From Clostridiaceae bacterium (lineage in GTDB: Bacteria > Bacillota > Clostridia > Peptostreptococcales > Natronincolaceae): a stretch of 64,000 nucleotides of DNA. The stretch covers positions 21,212 to 85,211 of the forward strand of contig JAHDLO010000028.1 in assembly GCA_018432235.1 (NCBI GenBank), given 5' to 3'. Position numbers and translations under genes: made by a program. Below are positions 43,645-52,604 of this stretch, piece after piece; the stretch's first letter is position 1; every line of letters starts with the position of its first letter. The notes under the pieces are model-generated. The model was not told the origin of the DNA. It saw nothing but the letters and a program-made list of their open reading frames with translations, and did not search any database.

Positions 43645-44469
43645 GTGTCAAAAGTAATTGCTCTTGCCAATCAGAAAGGCGGCACGGGGAAAACTACCAC
43701 GACAGTTAATCTTGGTATCGGCTTGGCAGTACTGGGGCATAAGGTGCTTCTGATAGATGCAGACGCACAGGGGAACCTGACGGATTCGTTGGGCTATCAG
43801 GAGCCGGATAATCTCCCCGTTTCATTGGCTACAATCTTAAGCAAAACCATGATGGAGGAACCATATGAAGCTAATGAGGGTATCCTCCATCATGCGGAAG
43901 GCGTTGACCTTATGCCAGGTAACATTGAATTATCTGCCATTGAAGTATCATTAGTGAACACTATGAGCAGAGAAACGGTTTTGCGCAGCTACATAAATAC
44001 CATCAAAAACAAATATGATTATGTGCTGATTGACTGTATGCCGAGCTTAGGAATGATGACCATCAATGCCCTTGCTGCTGCGGACAGCGTGATTATTCCC
44101 GTACAGGCCCATTACCTGCCAGCCAAAGGAATGACACAGCTTTTACAGACCATTGCAAGAGTAAGGCGGCAAATCAATCCCAAGCTGACCATTGACGGCG
44201 TTCTGCTAACAATGGTAGATAACCGGACCAACTTTGCAAAGGATATTTCCTTTGTTCTGCGGCGTGATTATGGTGATAAGCTACGAGTTTTTCAAACAGA
44301 AATACCACTATCTATCCGGGCGGCTGAAACAAGTGCCGAGGGTAAAAGTATCTATGCTCATGATCCACGAGGAATTGCCGCCAAAGCCTATGAAGCCTTT
44401 ACAAAGGAGGTGCAGGACATTGGCGAAAAACAGCGTAAGAGACAGCATCAAACTGGCCTCAGTAGATGA
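43645..44469 (+). CDS. parA: ParA-family partition ATPase
   Basis: 274 residues. Deviant Walker A KGGTGKTTT near the N-terminus, Walker A' region LLIDADAQGNLTDSLG and Walker B VLIDCMPSLGMM are the marks of the ParA/Soj group. It drives segregation of the element or, in elements of this type, sits in the maintenance module. GTG start after AAAGGAGG. The last 50 bases overlap parB. Probably acts when the element is excised or in keeping it stable. Confidence 0.92.
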   Translation: MSKVIALANQKGGTGKTTTTVNLGIGLAVLGHKVLLIDADAQGNLTDSLGYQEPDNLPVSLATILSKTMMEEPYEANEGILHHAEGVDLMPGNIELSAIEVSLVNTMSRETVLRSYINTIKNKYDYVLIDCMPSLGMMTINALAAADSVIIPVQAHYLPAKGMTQLLQTIARVRRQINPKLTIDGVLLTMVDNRTNFAKDISFVLRRDYGDKLRVFQTEIPLSIRAAETSAEGKSIYAHDPRGIAAKAYEAFTKEVQDIGEKQRKRQHQTGLSR

Positions 44470-45361
44470 TCTGTTTTCGACAGAGGAAAGCCGTGAAGAT
44501 AGTCAGCGGGAAAAGGTGCTTGAGATTCCCCTATCTGAAATCAGTGATTTTCCTAATCATCCTTTTAAGGTAAAAGCTGATGAAGCCATGCTGGAAATGG
44601 CTGACAGCGTAAAACAATACGGTGTTTTAGTCCCCGGCCTTGTAAGACCCAAAGCTGACGGTGGTTATGAAATGGTTGCTGGGCACCGTCGCAAAAAGGC
44701 AAGCGAGCTTGCCGGATGTGAAACTATGCCCTGTATAGTCCGAGATATGGATGATAATGCAGCTACGATTATTATGGTTGACAGCAATCTGCAAAGAGAG
44801 AGTATTTTACCCAGTGAAAAAGCCTTTGCATATAAGATGAAGCTGGAAGCTATGAATAGACAGGGACAGCGAACAGACCTAACTTCTGTTCAAATCGAAC
44901 AGAAGTTAAAAAGTATATCATCAAGAGAGATATTAGCAAAACAATCTGGTGAAAGCGGACCTCAAATATTTCGATATATTCGCTTAACTGAACTCATACC
45001 ACCTATTCTTGAAATGGTGGACGAAAAACAGATTGCATTTAACCCTGCGGTAGAAATTTCTTACTTGACCGAAAATGAACAGCAAGACCTATATACTACC
45101 ATGCAGTCGGAAGAATGCTCCCCATCCCTATCACAGGCACAGCGAATGAAAAAGCTTAGTCAGGATGGCAGGCTGAATGTGGATGTCATTTTCTCTATTC
45201 TTACCGAAGAAAAGCCTAATCAAAAGGAAAAATTCAATATTAAGCGTGAACGTATTGACCGCTTTTTCCCCAAGAACTTTTCTGAAAAGCAAAAAGAGGA
45301 TTTAATTGTTCAGCTTTTGGAAAGCTGGTATAAAAAGCGGCAAAGAGACCAGGAACGATGA
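44420..45361 (+). CDS. parB: ParB-family partition protein
   Basis: 313 residues starting at TTG, nine bases after AGGAGG inside parA. The N-terminal ParB/Srx nuclease-like domain has the marks PGLVRPKADGGYEMVAGHRRKKASELAG and MVDSNLQRE; the central helix-turn-helix lies at SSREILAKQSGESGPQIFRYIRL. A basic C-terminal region follows. Upstream in-frame ATG codons inside parA are out of register with any binding site. Works with ParA on a parS-like site not recognised here. Confidence 0.9.
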   Translation: MAKNSVRDSIKLASVDDLFSTEESREDSQREKVLEIPLSEISDFPNHPFKVKADEAMLEMADSVKQYGVLVPGLVRPKADGGYEMVAGHRRKKASELAGCETMPCIVRDMDDNAATIIMVDSNLQRESILPSEKAFAYKMKLEAMNRQGQRTDLTSVQIEQKLKSISSREILAKQSGESGPQIFRYIRLTELIPPILEMVDEKQIAFNPAVEISYLTENEQQDLYTTMQSEECSPSLSQAQRMKKLSQDGRLNVDVIFSILTEEKPNQKEKFNIKRERIDRFFPKNFSEKQKEDLIVQLLESWYKKRQRDQER

Positions 45362-45395
45362 AACAAGATGCAACTCTAACACAAGGTAATCATTT

Positions 45396-45424
45396 CGCCC
45401 TCAAATAACCGAGGACGTTTTTTT
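45396..45424 (+). terminator. Weak terminator after parB
   Basis: CGCCCTC and GAGGACG form an imperfect stem, followed by TTTTTTT. Confidence 0.5.
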
Positions 45425-45452
45425 ATGCCCTTTTTTGAAAGGAGGTGTTACC

Positions 45453-45626
45453 ATGCACTTTACAGAAGGGCAGCTACGTGAATATGAACGTATGATGCAG
45501 GAAAAACCGGGACATCACCGCCGACATATTAAAACGATGAAGGAGCGTGATTGTAAGCACTGCCCGGATTTTGATAAGAGTTGTAACAAATGTAGCAAGG
45601 AAAAGTGCGATATATTTGATGATTAA
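45453..45626 (+). CDS. Small Cys-rich zinc-binding protein
   Basis: 57 residues; AAAGGAGG precedes the ATG. The C-terminal half has six regularly spaced polar and cysteine residues: DCKHCPDFDKSCNKCSKEKC, giving C-x2-C, C-x2-C and a last C, suited to bind zinc. No named family that I know. Common near parB in this kind of element. Confidence 0.65.
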   Translation: MHFTEGQLREYERMMQEKPGHHRRHIKTMKERDCKHCPDFDKSCNKCSKEKCDIFDD

Positions 45627-45731
45627 AGTTTGGCAAGTATTTTATACCAGGGGGGTAGTCTATCCATTTGATGACATACGTCCAATGGTGGCTTTGCAGT
45701 TTTCCCCTCCCCACACCCCTCCCCAGATAAT

Positions 45732-45773
45732 TTACCAGCCGAAAAAGAAATATCTTTGTCTTTCGGCTGGTAA
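45732..45773 (+). promoter_or_regulatory. Strong stem without T-tract upstream of the small basic gene
   Basis: TTACCAGCCGAAA and TTTCGGCTGGTAA form a perfect 13-bp stem with a 16-base loop, 33 bases before the next start codon. Could be an RNA stability element or leader hairpin. Confidence 0.5.
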
Positions 45774-45806
45774 TACAAGTATAACTCATGTAGGAAGGAG
45801 CCATTT

Positions 45807-45956
45807 ATGAAACAGACAAAACAAAAGAAACCGAAAGTCTTTCGTACCCTTATCCAGCGAATCCATATAAGCAGCAAGGAGGGACAGAAAGAAAATAAAA
45901 CACAGAATACTAAAAAGGAGCAAAAGAAACAATCACATTTCTTTTTCGGCCAATAA
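45807..45956 (+). CDS. Very basic small protein
   Basis: 49 residues, about a third lysine, arginine or glutamine: MKQTKQKKPKVFRTLIQRI and a lysine-rich tail ending in HFFFGQ. AGGAAGGAG precedes the ATG. Too short to classify; it could bind nucleic acid or membrane. It stands between the partition genes and the pilus genes. Confidence 0.5.
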   Translation: MKQTKQKKPKVFRTLIQRIHISSKEGQKENKTQNTKKEQKKQSHFFFGQ

Positions 45957-46020
45957 TAAGCTCTCTGTAAAAACACGGGGAGCTTTAATTTTATTACAAC
46001 GAAAGGAGGCTTAGAGCAGT

Positions 46021-46731
46021 TTGAAGATACTAAAAAACCGGATATTTCTAAGTGTCCTCTGTATTAGTGTTGCAGCAGCTATATCCTTTGGGCTTTTACC
46101 AAGGTTTTATGAGGATAAAAGTGCAACGGTTATGGTACTTAGGGCATCAGAGGACATTTCAGTGGGAACGGAGATTAAAGATAATAATCTTACTACAGTG
46201 GAAGTTGGAAACTATGGCCTGCCGGAAGGTGTTATCAATGATAAAACCCTGATTTTGGGTAAGGTTGCACAGACCAATATCGTCAAGGGAGATTATTTCT
46301 TTCCACAAAAACTGGGAGGATTTCTTGTAAATGAGCTATTAGATCGCATCACTAAGAATAACCAGCGCCTTGTTACCATCAGCGTCCCAAGTATTGCAGC
46401 AGGACTTTCCTCCCACCTCCAAAACGGAGACATAGTAACTGTAGCAGTATTTTTAGAACAGGCCTCAGATGGTCAGGATTCTTCTCCACAAGTTATAATC
46501 TATCCCGAACTAAAAGGGCTGGAGGTTTATAGTGTTGAGAATGCCAGAACGCAAGATACCGCCGAAATGCGAGAACAGCAAAAAAGCGGTCAGTCGCCTA
46601 ATGGTGATACTGTTCCTAAAGCTGTAACGCTAATCGTTACCGAGGCACAGGCTGAAAGGCTCATCCAAGCCGAATATACAGGCAAGCTGCACATAATTTT
46701 TGAGAAACGAGGTGTTATGAACTATGAATAA
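46021..46731 (+). CDS. cpaB: Flp pilus assembly protein CpaB (SAF-domain)
   Basis: 236 residues. A single N-terminal membrane segment (about 9-27), then an SAF-like domain: VMVLRASEDISVGTEIKDN and LPEGVINDKTLILGKVAQT, NIVKGDYFF. CpaB/RcpC is an outer-face protein that ties the Tad machinery to the wall. TTG start after AAAGGAGG. Overlaps the next gene by eight bases. First gene of the pilus operon. Confidence 0.85.
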   Translation: MKILKNRIFLSVLCISVAAAISFGLLPRFYEDKSATVMVLRASEDISVGTEIKDNNLTTVEVGNYGLPEGVINDKTLILGKVAQTNIVKGDYFFPQKLGGFLVNELLDRITKNNQRLVTISVPSIAAGLSSHLQNGDIVTVAVFLEQASDGQDSSPQVIIYPELKGLEVYSVENARTQDTAEMREQQKSGQSPNGDTVPKAVTLIVTEAQAERLIQAEYTGKLHIIFEKRGVMNYE

Positions 46732-47461
46732 TAAAATCTACGCCGTGTGGGGCGGCAATAACAGCGGTAAAACAACCTTTGCAGTCAATCTTGCATGCGC
46801 TCTTTCTAAGCGTGATGTATTAGTGGGACTCATCTCCACTAATCTTATCTACGGAGATCTGCAAGTCTTTTTTGGCCAGAGTGTTCCTGAAGAAAAGGGG
46901 CTTTTTCAAGCATTGAACGATGATAACCCCAATATTGGAGAAAAATTTATCGAATATGAACAATGTAAGAACCTGTTTTTCCTATCATTGCCTACCCATT
47001 ATACAGGGCTTCTTTGTGATACTGTAGCCATTCAGGAAGTAGAAAGGATGATCAATGCTGCATCTTTGGTCTTTGATATTCTCATTGTGGATGGAGCAGC
47101 AGATATGACTAATCCCATATCTGGTGTTGGCCTTTGGATGGCAGATAAGGTATTTACCCTGCATAAGCCATCTATAGCAGCACAAATGTGGCAAAAGGGT
47201 GTTTCGGACTTTGTAAAGGGACTTCATATTGCAGAAAAACAAACCCATATACTGAAGACCCCTAACGGAGAATTTGACGACAAGACCTATAAGAGCATGA
47301 TGGAACTTTCCTTTGACTATGAGCTACTCTATGTAAAGCAGGCAAGTGAACTGGAAAATGCGGGAACTCCCTTATATTTCTTCCATGATCGACATTGTAG
47401 ACGCTATAGCAAGGTACTTGAGAAAATTGCAGATGAAATCTGTAGAGGTATAGAGTCATGA
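46724..47461 (+). CDS. cpaE: TadZ/CpaE-like ATPase
   Basis: 245 residues of the MinD/ParA superfamily. The P-loop reads WGGNNSGKTTFAVNLA and a Walker B is DILIVDGAADM. In Tad systems CpaE/TadZ positions the secretion apparatus at the pole. It lies between cpaB and the secretion ATPase, with four-base overlaps on both sides, so a role in pilus assembly is more likely than DNA partition. Confidence 0.82.
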   Translation: MNNKIYAVWGGNNSGKTTFAVNLACALSKRDVLVGLISTNLIYGDLQVFFGQSVPEEKGLFQALNDDNPNIGEKFIEYEQCKNLFFLSLPTHYTGLLCDTVAIQEVERMINAASLVFDILIVDGAADMTNPISGVGLWMADKVFTLHKPSIAAQMWQKGVSDFVKGLHIAEKQTHILKTPNGEFDDKTYKSMMELSFDYELLYVKQASELENAGTPLYFFHDRHCRRYSKVLEKIADEICRGIES

Positions 47462-48846
47462 ACAACAGATTTTCCGTTAATGACCTTATTTACCGGGCTA
47501 ATAAGCAGCGCTCTGACAGTGGTGAAAGTATAAAGGCTCAAGATTATGGAGAAATCCTCGATAAGCTTCAGCGGATCATTGCCAAGAACCATTCAGCAGA
47601 GCTTGCCCAGGTGTTATATTCGGAGGAAGCCGAGGAAAAACTCAAAGACCTTATTATGCGCTATTTAAACAGTGAGCAGTTGGTGGCTAAGAACCTTAAC
47701 AATATCTCGGAACTGGTAGACGTTGTGTATTATGATATGGCTGCTATGGGACTGTTATCTTCCTATCTTAAGGATGGCGACGTAGAGGAAATAAACATCA
47801 ATGGCTTTAGTGGAATTTGGGTGTTATATAAAGACAAAAAGGTGCGGCTTAATGAAATCTTCACCAGTGCTGAAGCCTGCTCCAACATCGTAAGAAAAAT
47901 GAGCCGATTCGGGAATGTTATCCTGGATGGATCAAAACCCATCGGAGATAGCTTTATTGCACGAGGTGTCCGTATGTCAGGAGCCATCACGCCCTGCGTT
48001 GACCAAGATGCAGGAGCTATTGCCTCTATCCGAAAGCAAAAACCTTCTTACATCACAAGGGAAAACCTGATTGAATGGGATACTGCTACTGCTGAAGAAC
48101 TGGACTTTCTAACCCTCTGTGTCAATAACGGCGTATCTGTAGCCATGGCTGGAGCAACCGGCAGTGGAAAAACTGCCGATATGGGATACATTCTAAGCTG
48201 CGTATCTTCGGATAAGCGTATTGTCACCATAGAGGACACCCGGGAGCTATCTCTGGCACAGTTTGATGAAAAGGGTGTGATGATAAACGATGTAATTCAC
48301 CTTTTGACCAAGGAGGAACCTAATCCAATCACCATGCTGGATTTATTAAAGCTCTCATTAAGGCTGCACCCACAAATCCTTGTACCCGCTGAGATGCGAG
48401 GTAAAGAAGCCCTCACAGTACAGGAAGCAGGACGAACGGGACACACCATCGTCAGCACCCTCCATGCCAATGGTGCAAGGACGGCTTATGACAGAATCCT
48501 AACCATGTGCCTGGAGGCTGGGACCTCTTTGTCAGAGGAAAGGCTTTTAAAAAACATTGTAGAAGCCTTTCCGATTATGCTCTTTAAAATGCAATTGCCT
48601 GATAAGTCAAGAAAGTATATGGAAATCTTTGAAGCTACCGGAGTGCAAAAGGGTGAAGTCATCGGCAACACCCTTTTTAAGTATGTAGTTGACCATTATG
48701 AGCGAGATGAGTCTGGGAAGATTACAAAGGTTGTGGGAAGCCATAAGCGCTTAGGCTGTATTTCCTCTACCCTTGCAGAAAGGCTGCTGATTGGCGGTGT
48801 TCCTAAAAAGGAGATTCAACGCTTTGTGGAAGGAGGAACTCTATGA
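47458..48846 (+). CDS. cpaF: Tad secretion ATPase CpaF/TadA
   Basis: 462 residues. A bacterial type II/IV secretion ATPase: Walker A AGATGSGKTADM, aspartate box TIEDTRELSL, Walker B LRLHPQILVPAEMRGKEAL and the His box TGHTIVSTLHANGARTA. Hexameric, cytoplasmic, powers pilin extrusion. Helical N-terminal domain of about 100 residues. Overlaps tadB by four bases. Confidence 0.9.
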   Translation: MNNRFSVNDLIYRANKQRSDSGESIKAQDYGEILDKLQRIIAKNHSAELAQVLYSEEAEEKLKDLIMRYLNSEQLVAKNLNNISELVDVVYYDMAAMGLLSSYLKDGDVEEININGFSGIWVLYKDKKVRLNEIFTSAEACSNIVRKMSRFGNVILDGSKPIGDSFIARGVRMSGAITPCVDQDAGAIASIRKQKPSYITRENLIEWDTATAEELDFLTLCVNNGVSVAMAGATGSGKTADMGYILSCVSSDKRIVTIEDTRELSLAQFDEKGVMINDVIHLLTKEEPNPITMLDLLKLSLRLHPQILVPAEMRGKEALTVQEAGRTGHTIVSTLHANGARTAYDRILTMCLEAGTSLSEERLLKNIVEAFPIMLFKMQLPDKSRKYMEIFEATGVQKGEVIGNTLFKYVVDHYERDESGKITKVVGSHKRLGCISSTLAERLLIGGVPKKEIQRFVEGGTL

Positions 48847-49757
48847 ATCCAATTTATCTATCCCTGATTATTGTTTTCGTTCTTATTAACCTTACAGTGT
48901 TTCTCCTATTAAAACTGAACCCCTTTGCCATAGAGCAAAATCACCTGAAAAAACGCCGTCTGTATCTTACAGGAACAAAACTGAAAATTACCGAGAAAAT
49001 CGCTATCCGGTTTGAAACATTATTCCGGCAAACACGATGCACACACAAAAAATTCCTTGTAATGGTATTTGTATCAGTGATAGGCGGCTTTATGGCGGGA
49101 GTAATAATGTTTTGCAGTGCCGAGCTGGCAGCGGTCATGGCAGCGTGTATGCTTCCTGCTCCATATTTTTACCTAACTGTAAAAAGCTCTGGTGCAGCAA
49201 GGGAAGAAATTGAGGGATTAGAAAACACCATGTCCATTATTACCAATGCCTATGCCGGAAATGACGATATTATTAAAGCCGTGGAAACCTATGTGGAAGA
49301 AAAGAACAGATATATTCCAGCTCATTTAAGAACTCCTACACCTTTTGACGAGTTTGTGTCTGAAATCAGGCTCATCAATCCTAATGTGGAGCATGGATTA
49401 TACCGTCTATCCTCAAAAGTCAAAAACCGCTATTTTACCGAGTGGGTAAAAACCCTTATCCTCTGTTACCATGACAGAAGACTAAAGTTCGCTTTGTTTC
49501 CTATCATCAAAGCTATGAATGATGCAAAGTCCATGCAGATTGAGAGTGACAGCATGATGGTAAGAGTATGGCGCGACTATCTTATGACTGCAGGCCTGAT
49601 GTTTTCCGTAATTCCTATGATGCGCTTTTCCAATGCCGAATGGTTTTTTATCCTCACAAAAACATCCATCGGCAAGCTGTTGATTATCCTCATGCTGCTA
49701 ACTGCCCTTGGCACAGCCTTTTATGTAATGAAGGCTACAAAACCATCAAACAGATAA
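48843..49757 (+). CDS. tadB: Tad platform protein TadB
   Basis: 304 residues with an N-terminal membrane segment, a pair of helices at about 75-120 (MVFVSVIGGFMAGVIMFCSA), a cytoplasmic domain with RLINPNVEHGLYRLSS and C-terminal helices. This is the type II secretion F domain layout, here without a strong match to individual motifs. Membrane platform that works with the CpaF ATPase. ATG start inside the end of cpaF. Confidence 0.8.
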   Translation: MNPIYLSLIIVFVLINLTVFLLLKLNPFAIEQNHLKKRRLYLTGTKLKITEKIAIRFETLFRQTRCTHKKFLVMVFVSVIGGFMAGVIMFCSAELAAVMAACMLPAPYFYLTVKSSGAAREEIEGLENTMSIITNAYAGNDDIIKAVETYVEEKNRYIPAHLRTPTPFDEFVSEIRLINPNVEHGLYRLSSKVKNRYFTEWVKTLILCYHDRRLKFALFPIIKAMNDAKSMQIESDSMMVRVWRDYLMTAGLMFSVIPMMRFSNAEWFFILTKTSIGKLLIILMLLTALGTAFYVMKATKPSNR

Positions 49758-49769
49758 GGAGGTTTTCCG

Positions 49770-50675
49770 TTGTTTTATCAAGTTATTATATTTGTCCTGC
49801 TGACTGCGGCAGGATTTTTAATTTGCAGGCAACTTCTTAAAATCCCAAAGATGAGTATGAAAAAGAACATCAAGCATCTGCAGGATAAAAAAGGAAAGAC
49901 AGGAAGCCGATTGTTAAACCGATTTGTAATGCCCCTTGTAAAGCCCGTCTCCCAGCTCATCCCCCTTGACCCTGTAAAGGAAGCAAGGATGGCATCTACA
50001 CTCCGTCGCGGAGGATTAGAGCTTACCCCAAAGGAGTATTACGCAAGGGCTATTATATGCGCCATTTTTATACTGCCTATCGCTTTGATACTGTTTGCAA
50101 TCGGCGCTACCAACCTTGTGCCTGTTGTGCTTATATTTTCGATAGTGGTATATTTCCACTTCATGACCGACCTTAAAGACAAGATGAAGGAAAAAAAGAT
50201 GCGCATTGAAATGGAGCTTCCAGGCTTTGTGCGTTCCATACTGTATAAGCTGGACGACATCAAGGCTGACAGTAAAAAAGCCGTTGTGCAGGTGGATTTA
50301 ATTCAGATATTTGAGGATTACCTTAAGGTAGCCAGCGATGTATTCTACTATGATGTTTCGGTTTTAGTAATGGAGATGAAAGCAAAGGATATTGAAACCG
50401 CCCTTAGAAACTTCAATGAACGCATCGGCCTTGCAGAAGTATCCTTTCTGGTGAATGCCCTTATAGGACTTCATCGGGGAGAGCATCAAGGGGAGGCATT
50501 GGCATACCTTGCAAGAGATATGGACATTAAAGCTAAGGAAGTCTTAAAGAAAAAGTTAAATAAACTGCCCCGCAGGATAAAGATTGCATCCATACCCCTT
50601 GTGGCTGTAACTCTTGCCAGCCTGCTCTATGTCATAGGCTCCCACCTTATAAAGTCAATGGGGGGCCTTTTTTAA
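49770..50675 (+). CDS. tadC: Tad platform protein TadC
   Basis: 301 residues, same layout as TadB: helix at the N-terminus, two at about 90-125, a cytoplasmic domain (RIEMELPGFVRSILYKLDDI) and a last helix at the C-terminus. TTG start after AAGGAGG. It pairs with TadB in the membrane. Ends before the pilin genes. Confidence 0.8.
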   Translation: MFYQVIIFVLLTAAGFLICRQLLKIPKMSMKKNIKHLQDKKGKTGSRLLNRFVMPLVKPVSQLIPLDPVKEARMASTLRRGGLELTPKEYYARAIICAIFILPIALILFAIGATNLVPVVLIFSIVVYFHFMTDLKDKMKEKKMRIEMELPGFVRSILYKLDDIKADSKKAVVQVDLIQIFEDYLKVASDVFYYDVSVLVMEMKAKDIETALRNFNERIGLAEVSFLVNALIGLHRGEHQGEALAYLARDMDIKAKEVLKKKLNKLPRRIKIASIPLVAVTLASLLYVIGSHLIKSMGGLF

Positions 50676-50780
50676 TGTGAAAACGGGGAGACCCTTTTCA
50701 AAATAAATTTTCAGGAGGTATTAACCATGCAAAACAAAACAACCGCAATCCAAATTACCGAGGGAAGGAGAGAAAATTCT

Positions 50781-50978
50781 ATGAAGAAAAGAATGGCAAA
50801 TGCTCTTTTAAAGGCAAGAAGTGTTTTAACAAGCAAATCTGGCGACCAGATGACCGGCTGGCTCATTGTTGTACTGATTGTCGTAGTGGTGGGAGCTGTG
50901 TTTATGACACTGTACCAAGACTCCATCTCCACCATCTGGAACAGCATTGTTACCAAGATTACCAGCCTCTTGAGCTAA
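50781..50978 (+). CDS. Short Flp-type pilin 1
   Basis: 65 residues (ATG at 50781; an ATG at 50727 also has a good site and would add 18 residues). A basic leader (MKKRMANALLKARSVLTSKSG) is followed by DQMTGWLIVVLIVVVVGAVF, a hydrophobic helix, and the tail LYQDSISTIWNSIVTKITSL. Cleavage after the glycine would give a mature pilin starting with DQMTGW; the usual glutamate at +5 is glycine. Near copies follow at 51,060 and 51,360. Confidence 0.75.
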   Translation: MKKRMANALLKARSVLTSKSGDQMTGWLIVVLIVVVVGAVFMTLYQDSISTIWNSIVTKITSLLS

Positions 50979-51059
50979 TTTTACCAAAAGGCAGTGATAC
51001 AAGGGGGAGAAATTCCACTTTTCTAAACTAAAATCTAAAAATAAACGGAGGTATTTTTT

Positions 51060-51269
51060 ATGTTGAAAGCAGTAAAAAGCAAAATGCAGAGTATGGCACT
51101 AAAAGCAAGAAGCATACTTACAAACCAATCCGGAGACCAAATGACAGGCTGGCTTATTGTGGTTTTAATCGTGGTAGTAGTAGGCGCAATATTCATGACA
51201 CTGTATCAGGATTCCATCACGCAGATATGGAACAGCATCGTTGCTAAAATCACCGGCTTAATAAGCTAA
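51060..51269 (+). CDS. Short Flp-type pilin 2
   Basis: 69 residues. Leader MLKAVKSKMQSMALKARSIL TNQSG, then the same DQMTGWLIVVLIVVVVGA core and the tail ITQIWNSIVAKITGLIS. CGGAGG precedes the ATG. The core is unchanged between paralogues while leaders and tails differ, which suggests purifying selection or gene conversion on the helix. Confidence 0.78.
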   Translation: MLKAVKSKMQSMALKARSILTNQSGDQMTGWLIVVLIVVVVGAIFMTLYQDSITQIWNSIVAKITGLIS

Positions 51270-51297
51270 AGGCAGAAAAACTCAAAGATAGTAATAT

Positions 51298-51325
51298 AGG
51301 GGGAGCATCGCTCTCCCTTTCCCTT
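51298..51325 (+). terminator. Possible attenuator hairpin between pilins 2 and 3
   Basis: GGGGGAGC and GCTCTCCC form a short stem, followed by TTTCCCTTT; could set expression of the later genes. Confidence 0.5.
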
Positions 51326-51359
51326 TAAACCAAATAAAAATGATATGGAGGTATTTATT

Positions 51360-51569
51360 ATGATGGCAACTTTAAAAAACAAAATGAGAATGACAGGTCT
51401 TAAAGTCAGAAATATACTGGCTAACAAATCCGGCGATCAGATGACCGGCTGGCTTATCGTTGTACTGATTGTTGTAGTTGTAGGTGCGGTGTTCATGACG
51501 CTTTATCAGGGTTCTATCACACAGATCTGGAACAGTATTGTCACCAAGATTACCGGCTTAATAAGCTAA
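51360..51569 (+). CDS. Short Flp-type pilin 3
   Basis: 69 residues starting at ATG 51360 or 51363, after GGAGG. Leader MMATLKNKMRMTGLKVRNIL ANKSG, then DQMTGWLIVVLIVVVVGAVF and the tail LYQGSITQIWNSIVTKI. Third tandem paralogue in the pilus operon. Confidence 0.78.
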   Translation: MMATLKNKMRMTGLKVRNILANKSGDQMTGWLIVVLIVVVVGAVFMTLYQGSITQIWNSIVTKITGLIS

Positions 51570-51615
51570 TGGCTATTATGCCGATTGTATCCGCTAATGC
51601 GGGAGGTGCAAGAAG

Positions 51616-52098
51616 ATGAACAAAAAGCACCGGGGCATATGGGGGAGAAATTCTCCCCCATTGCCTTTTGTGAAACTACTTTTTAACAGGAAAGGCAGCA
51701 GTTATTTTGACTTGATGGTTAAAACGCTGGTGGTCATTACGCTCATGGTTACGGTCATGAGTTTTTTAAGCATCTTTACTACCTACCTCAACTTAAACCA
51801 TATCTGCCGCCGTGTTGTCCGGGTAATTGAGCTTGAAGGGCAGGTATCAGACAAAGCCTATGATGTTTTCTATAGGCTTAAACAGCAGACTGGTATATCC
51901 CCAGAGATGACCATCGAGGATGTGGAGTATCAGGGCGGACAAAAAATTCAATTAAGAGATACCTTTACGGTTATCATGACGTATAGCCATCCCTTTACCA
52001 TCTTTACGCCGTCCTTTGCGCCTCCTGTTAAAATCGATATTCCCATGAGGGTGAGCATCACCGGCATGTCGGAAAAATATTGGAAGCTCTTAGAGTGA
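51616..52098 (+). CDS. DUF4320-family pseudopilin-like protein
   Basis: 160 residues. After a short basic head a hydrophobic segment at about 34-55 precedes a soluble domain with IELEGQVSDKAYDVFYRLKQ and IPMRVSITGMSEKYWKLLE. The pattern is DUF4320, a TadE-like family in Firmicute Tad operons. GGGAGGTG precedes the ATG. Likely a minor pilin. Its 3' end overlaps the 5' reach of the next frame, but the true start of the next gene is after it. Confidence 0.78.
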   Translation: MNKKHRGIWGRNSPPLPFVKLLFNRKGSSYFDLMVKTLVVITLMVTVMSFLSIFTTYLNLNHICRRVVRVIELEGQVSDKAYDVFYRLKQQTGISPEMTIEDVEYQGGQKIQLRDTFTVIMTYSHPFTIFTPSFAPPVKIDIPMRVSITGMSEKYWKLLE

Positions 52099-52121
52099 GA
52101 GCGCCGGAAAGGAGAAAAGCT

Positions 52122-52604
52122 GTGGGGCATTTCAGACGTATTTTACAAAACCGAAGGGGCGACACCTTTATATTCATCCTGATACTCGTTTTCTTTATCC
52201 TGACCCTATCCGCTATCCTGATTGAGTATTTCCGTATGGAAAGCCTGTATCAACAAGTGGAATATGTACTCCAGCGAGGTGTAAACAGTTCTGTGGAATA
52301 TGCCATGATGGATGAATACCGCAGGGACAGCTATGCTCGGCTGGACAGCTCCCTTGCGAAAGATAAGCTTTATGAGTACCTGCACCAAAGCATGAAGCTG
52401 GATGCGGGGCTTAATAAATATGCAGGTGAAGAATGGGTTTATGAGCTTGAAATTAAAAATATTAACGCAACTGCTAATCCACCCCGGCTGACGCTGGACG
52501 GGGTACTAAAAACCCGCAGTGTTTTTAATTTTCTAACCGGCGAGGTTAAGCTCCCCTTTAGCATATCCAGCGTCAATAATAGAATCGAGGAAGGAGGTTT
52601 TTAA
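52122..52604 (+). CDS. TadE/TadG-like minor pilin
   Basis: 160 residues from the GTG that follows AAAGGAG. RRILQNRRGDTFIFILILVF is a basic head leading into a membrane helix, after which comes FRMESLYQQVEYVLQRGVNS and a soluble beta-rich region. The layout is that of TadE/TadG-type pseudopilins. The stop codon overlaps the next start by one base. Confidence 0.7.
   Translation: MGHFRRILQNRRGDTFIFILILVFFILTLSAILIEYFRMESLYQQVEYVLQRGVNSSVEYAMMDEYRRDSYARLDSSLAKDKLYEYLHQSMKLDAGLNKYAGEEWVYELEIKNINATANPPRLTLDGVLKTRSVFNFLTGEVKLPFSISSVNNRIEEGGF

Noticed and set aside
44234..44419. Longer ParB start inside parA
   Set aside because: The extra 62 residues are the out-of-frame reading of parA; TTG at 44,420 has AGGAGG at the right distance and begins the ParB-like sequence.
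46724..47461. Second partition ATPase
   Set aside because: Although it is of the ParA/MinD superfamily, its position with four-base overlaps inside the Tad operon fits CpaE/TadZ better.
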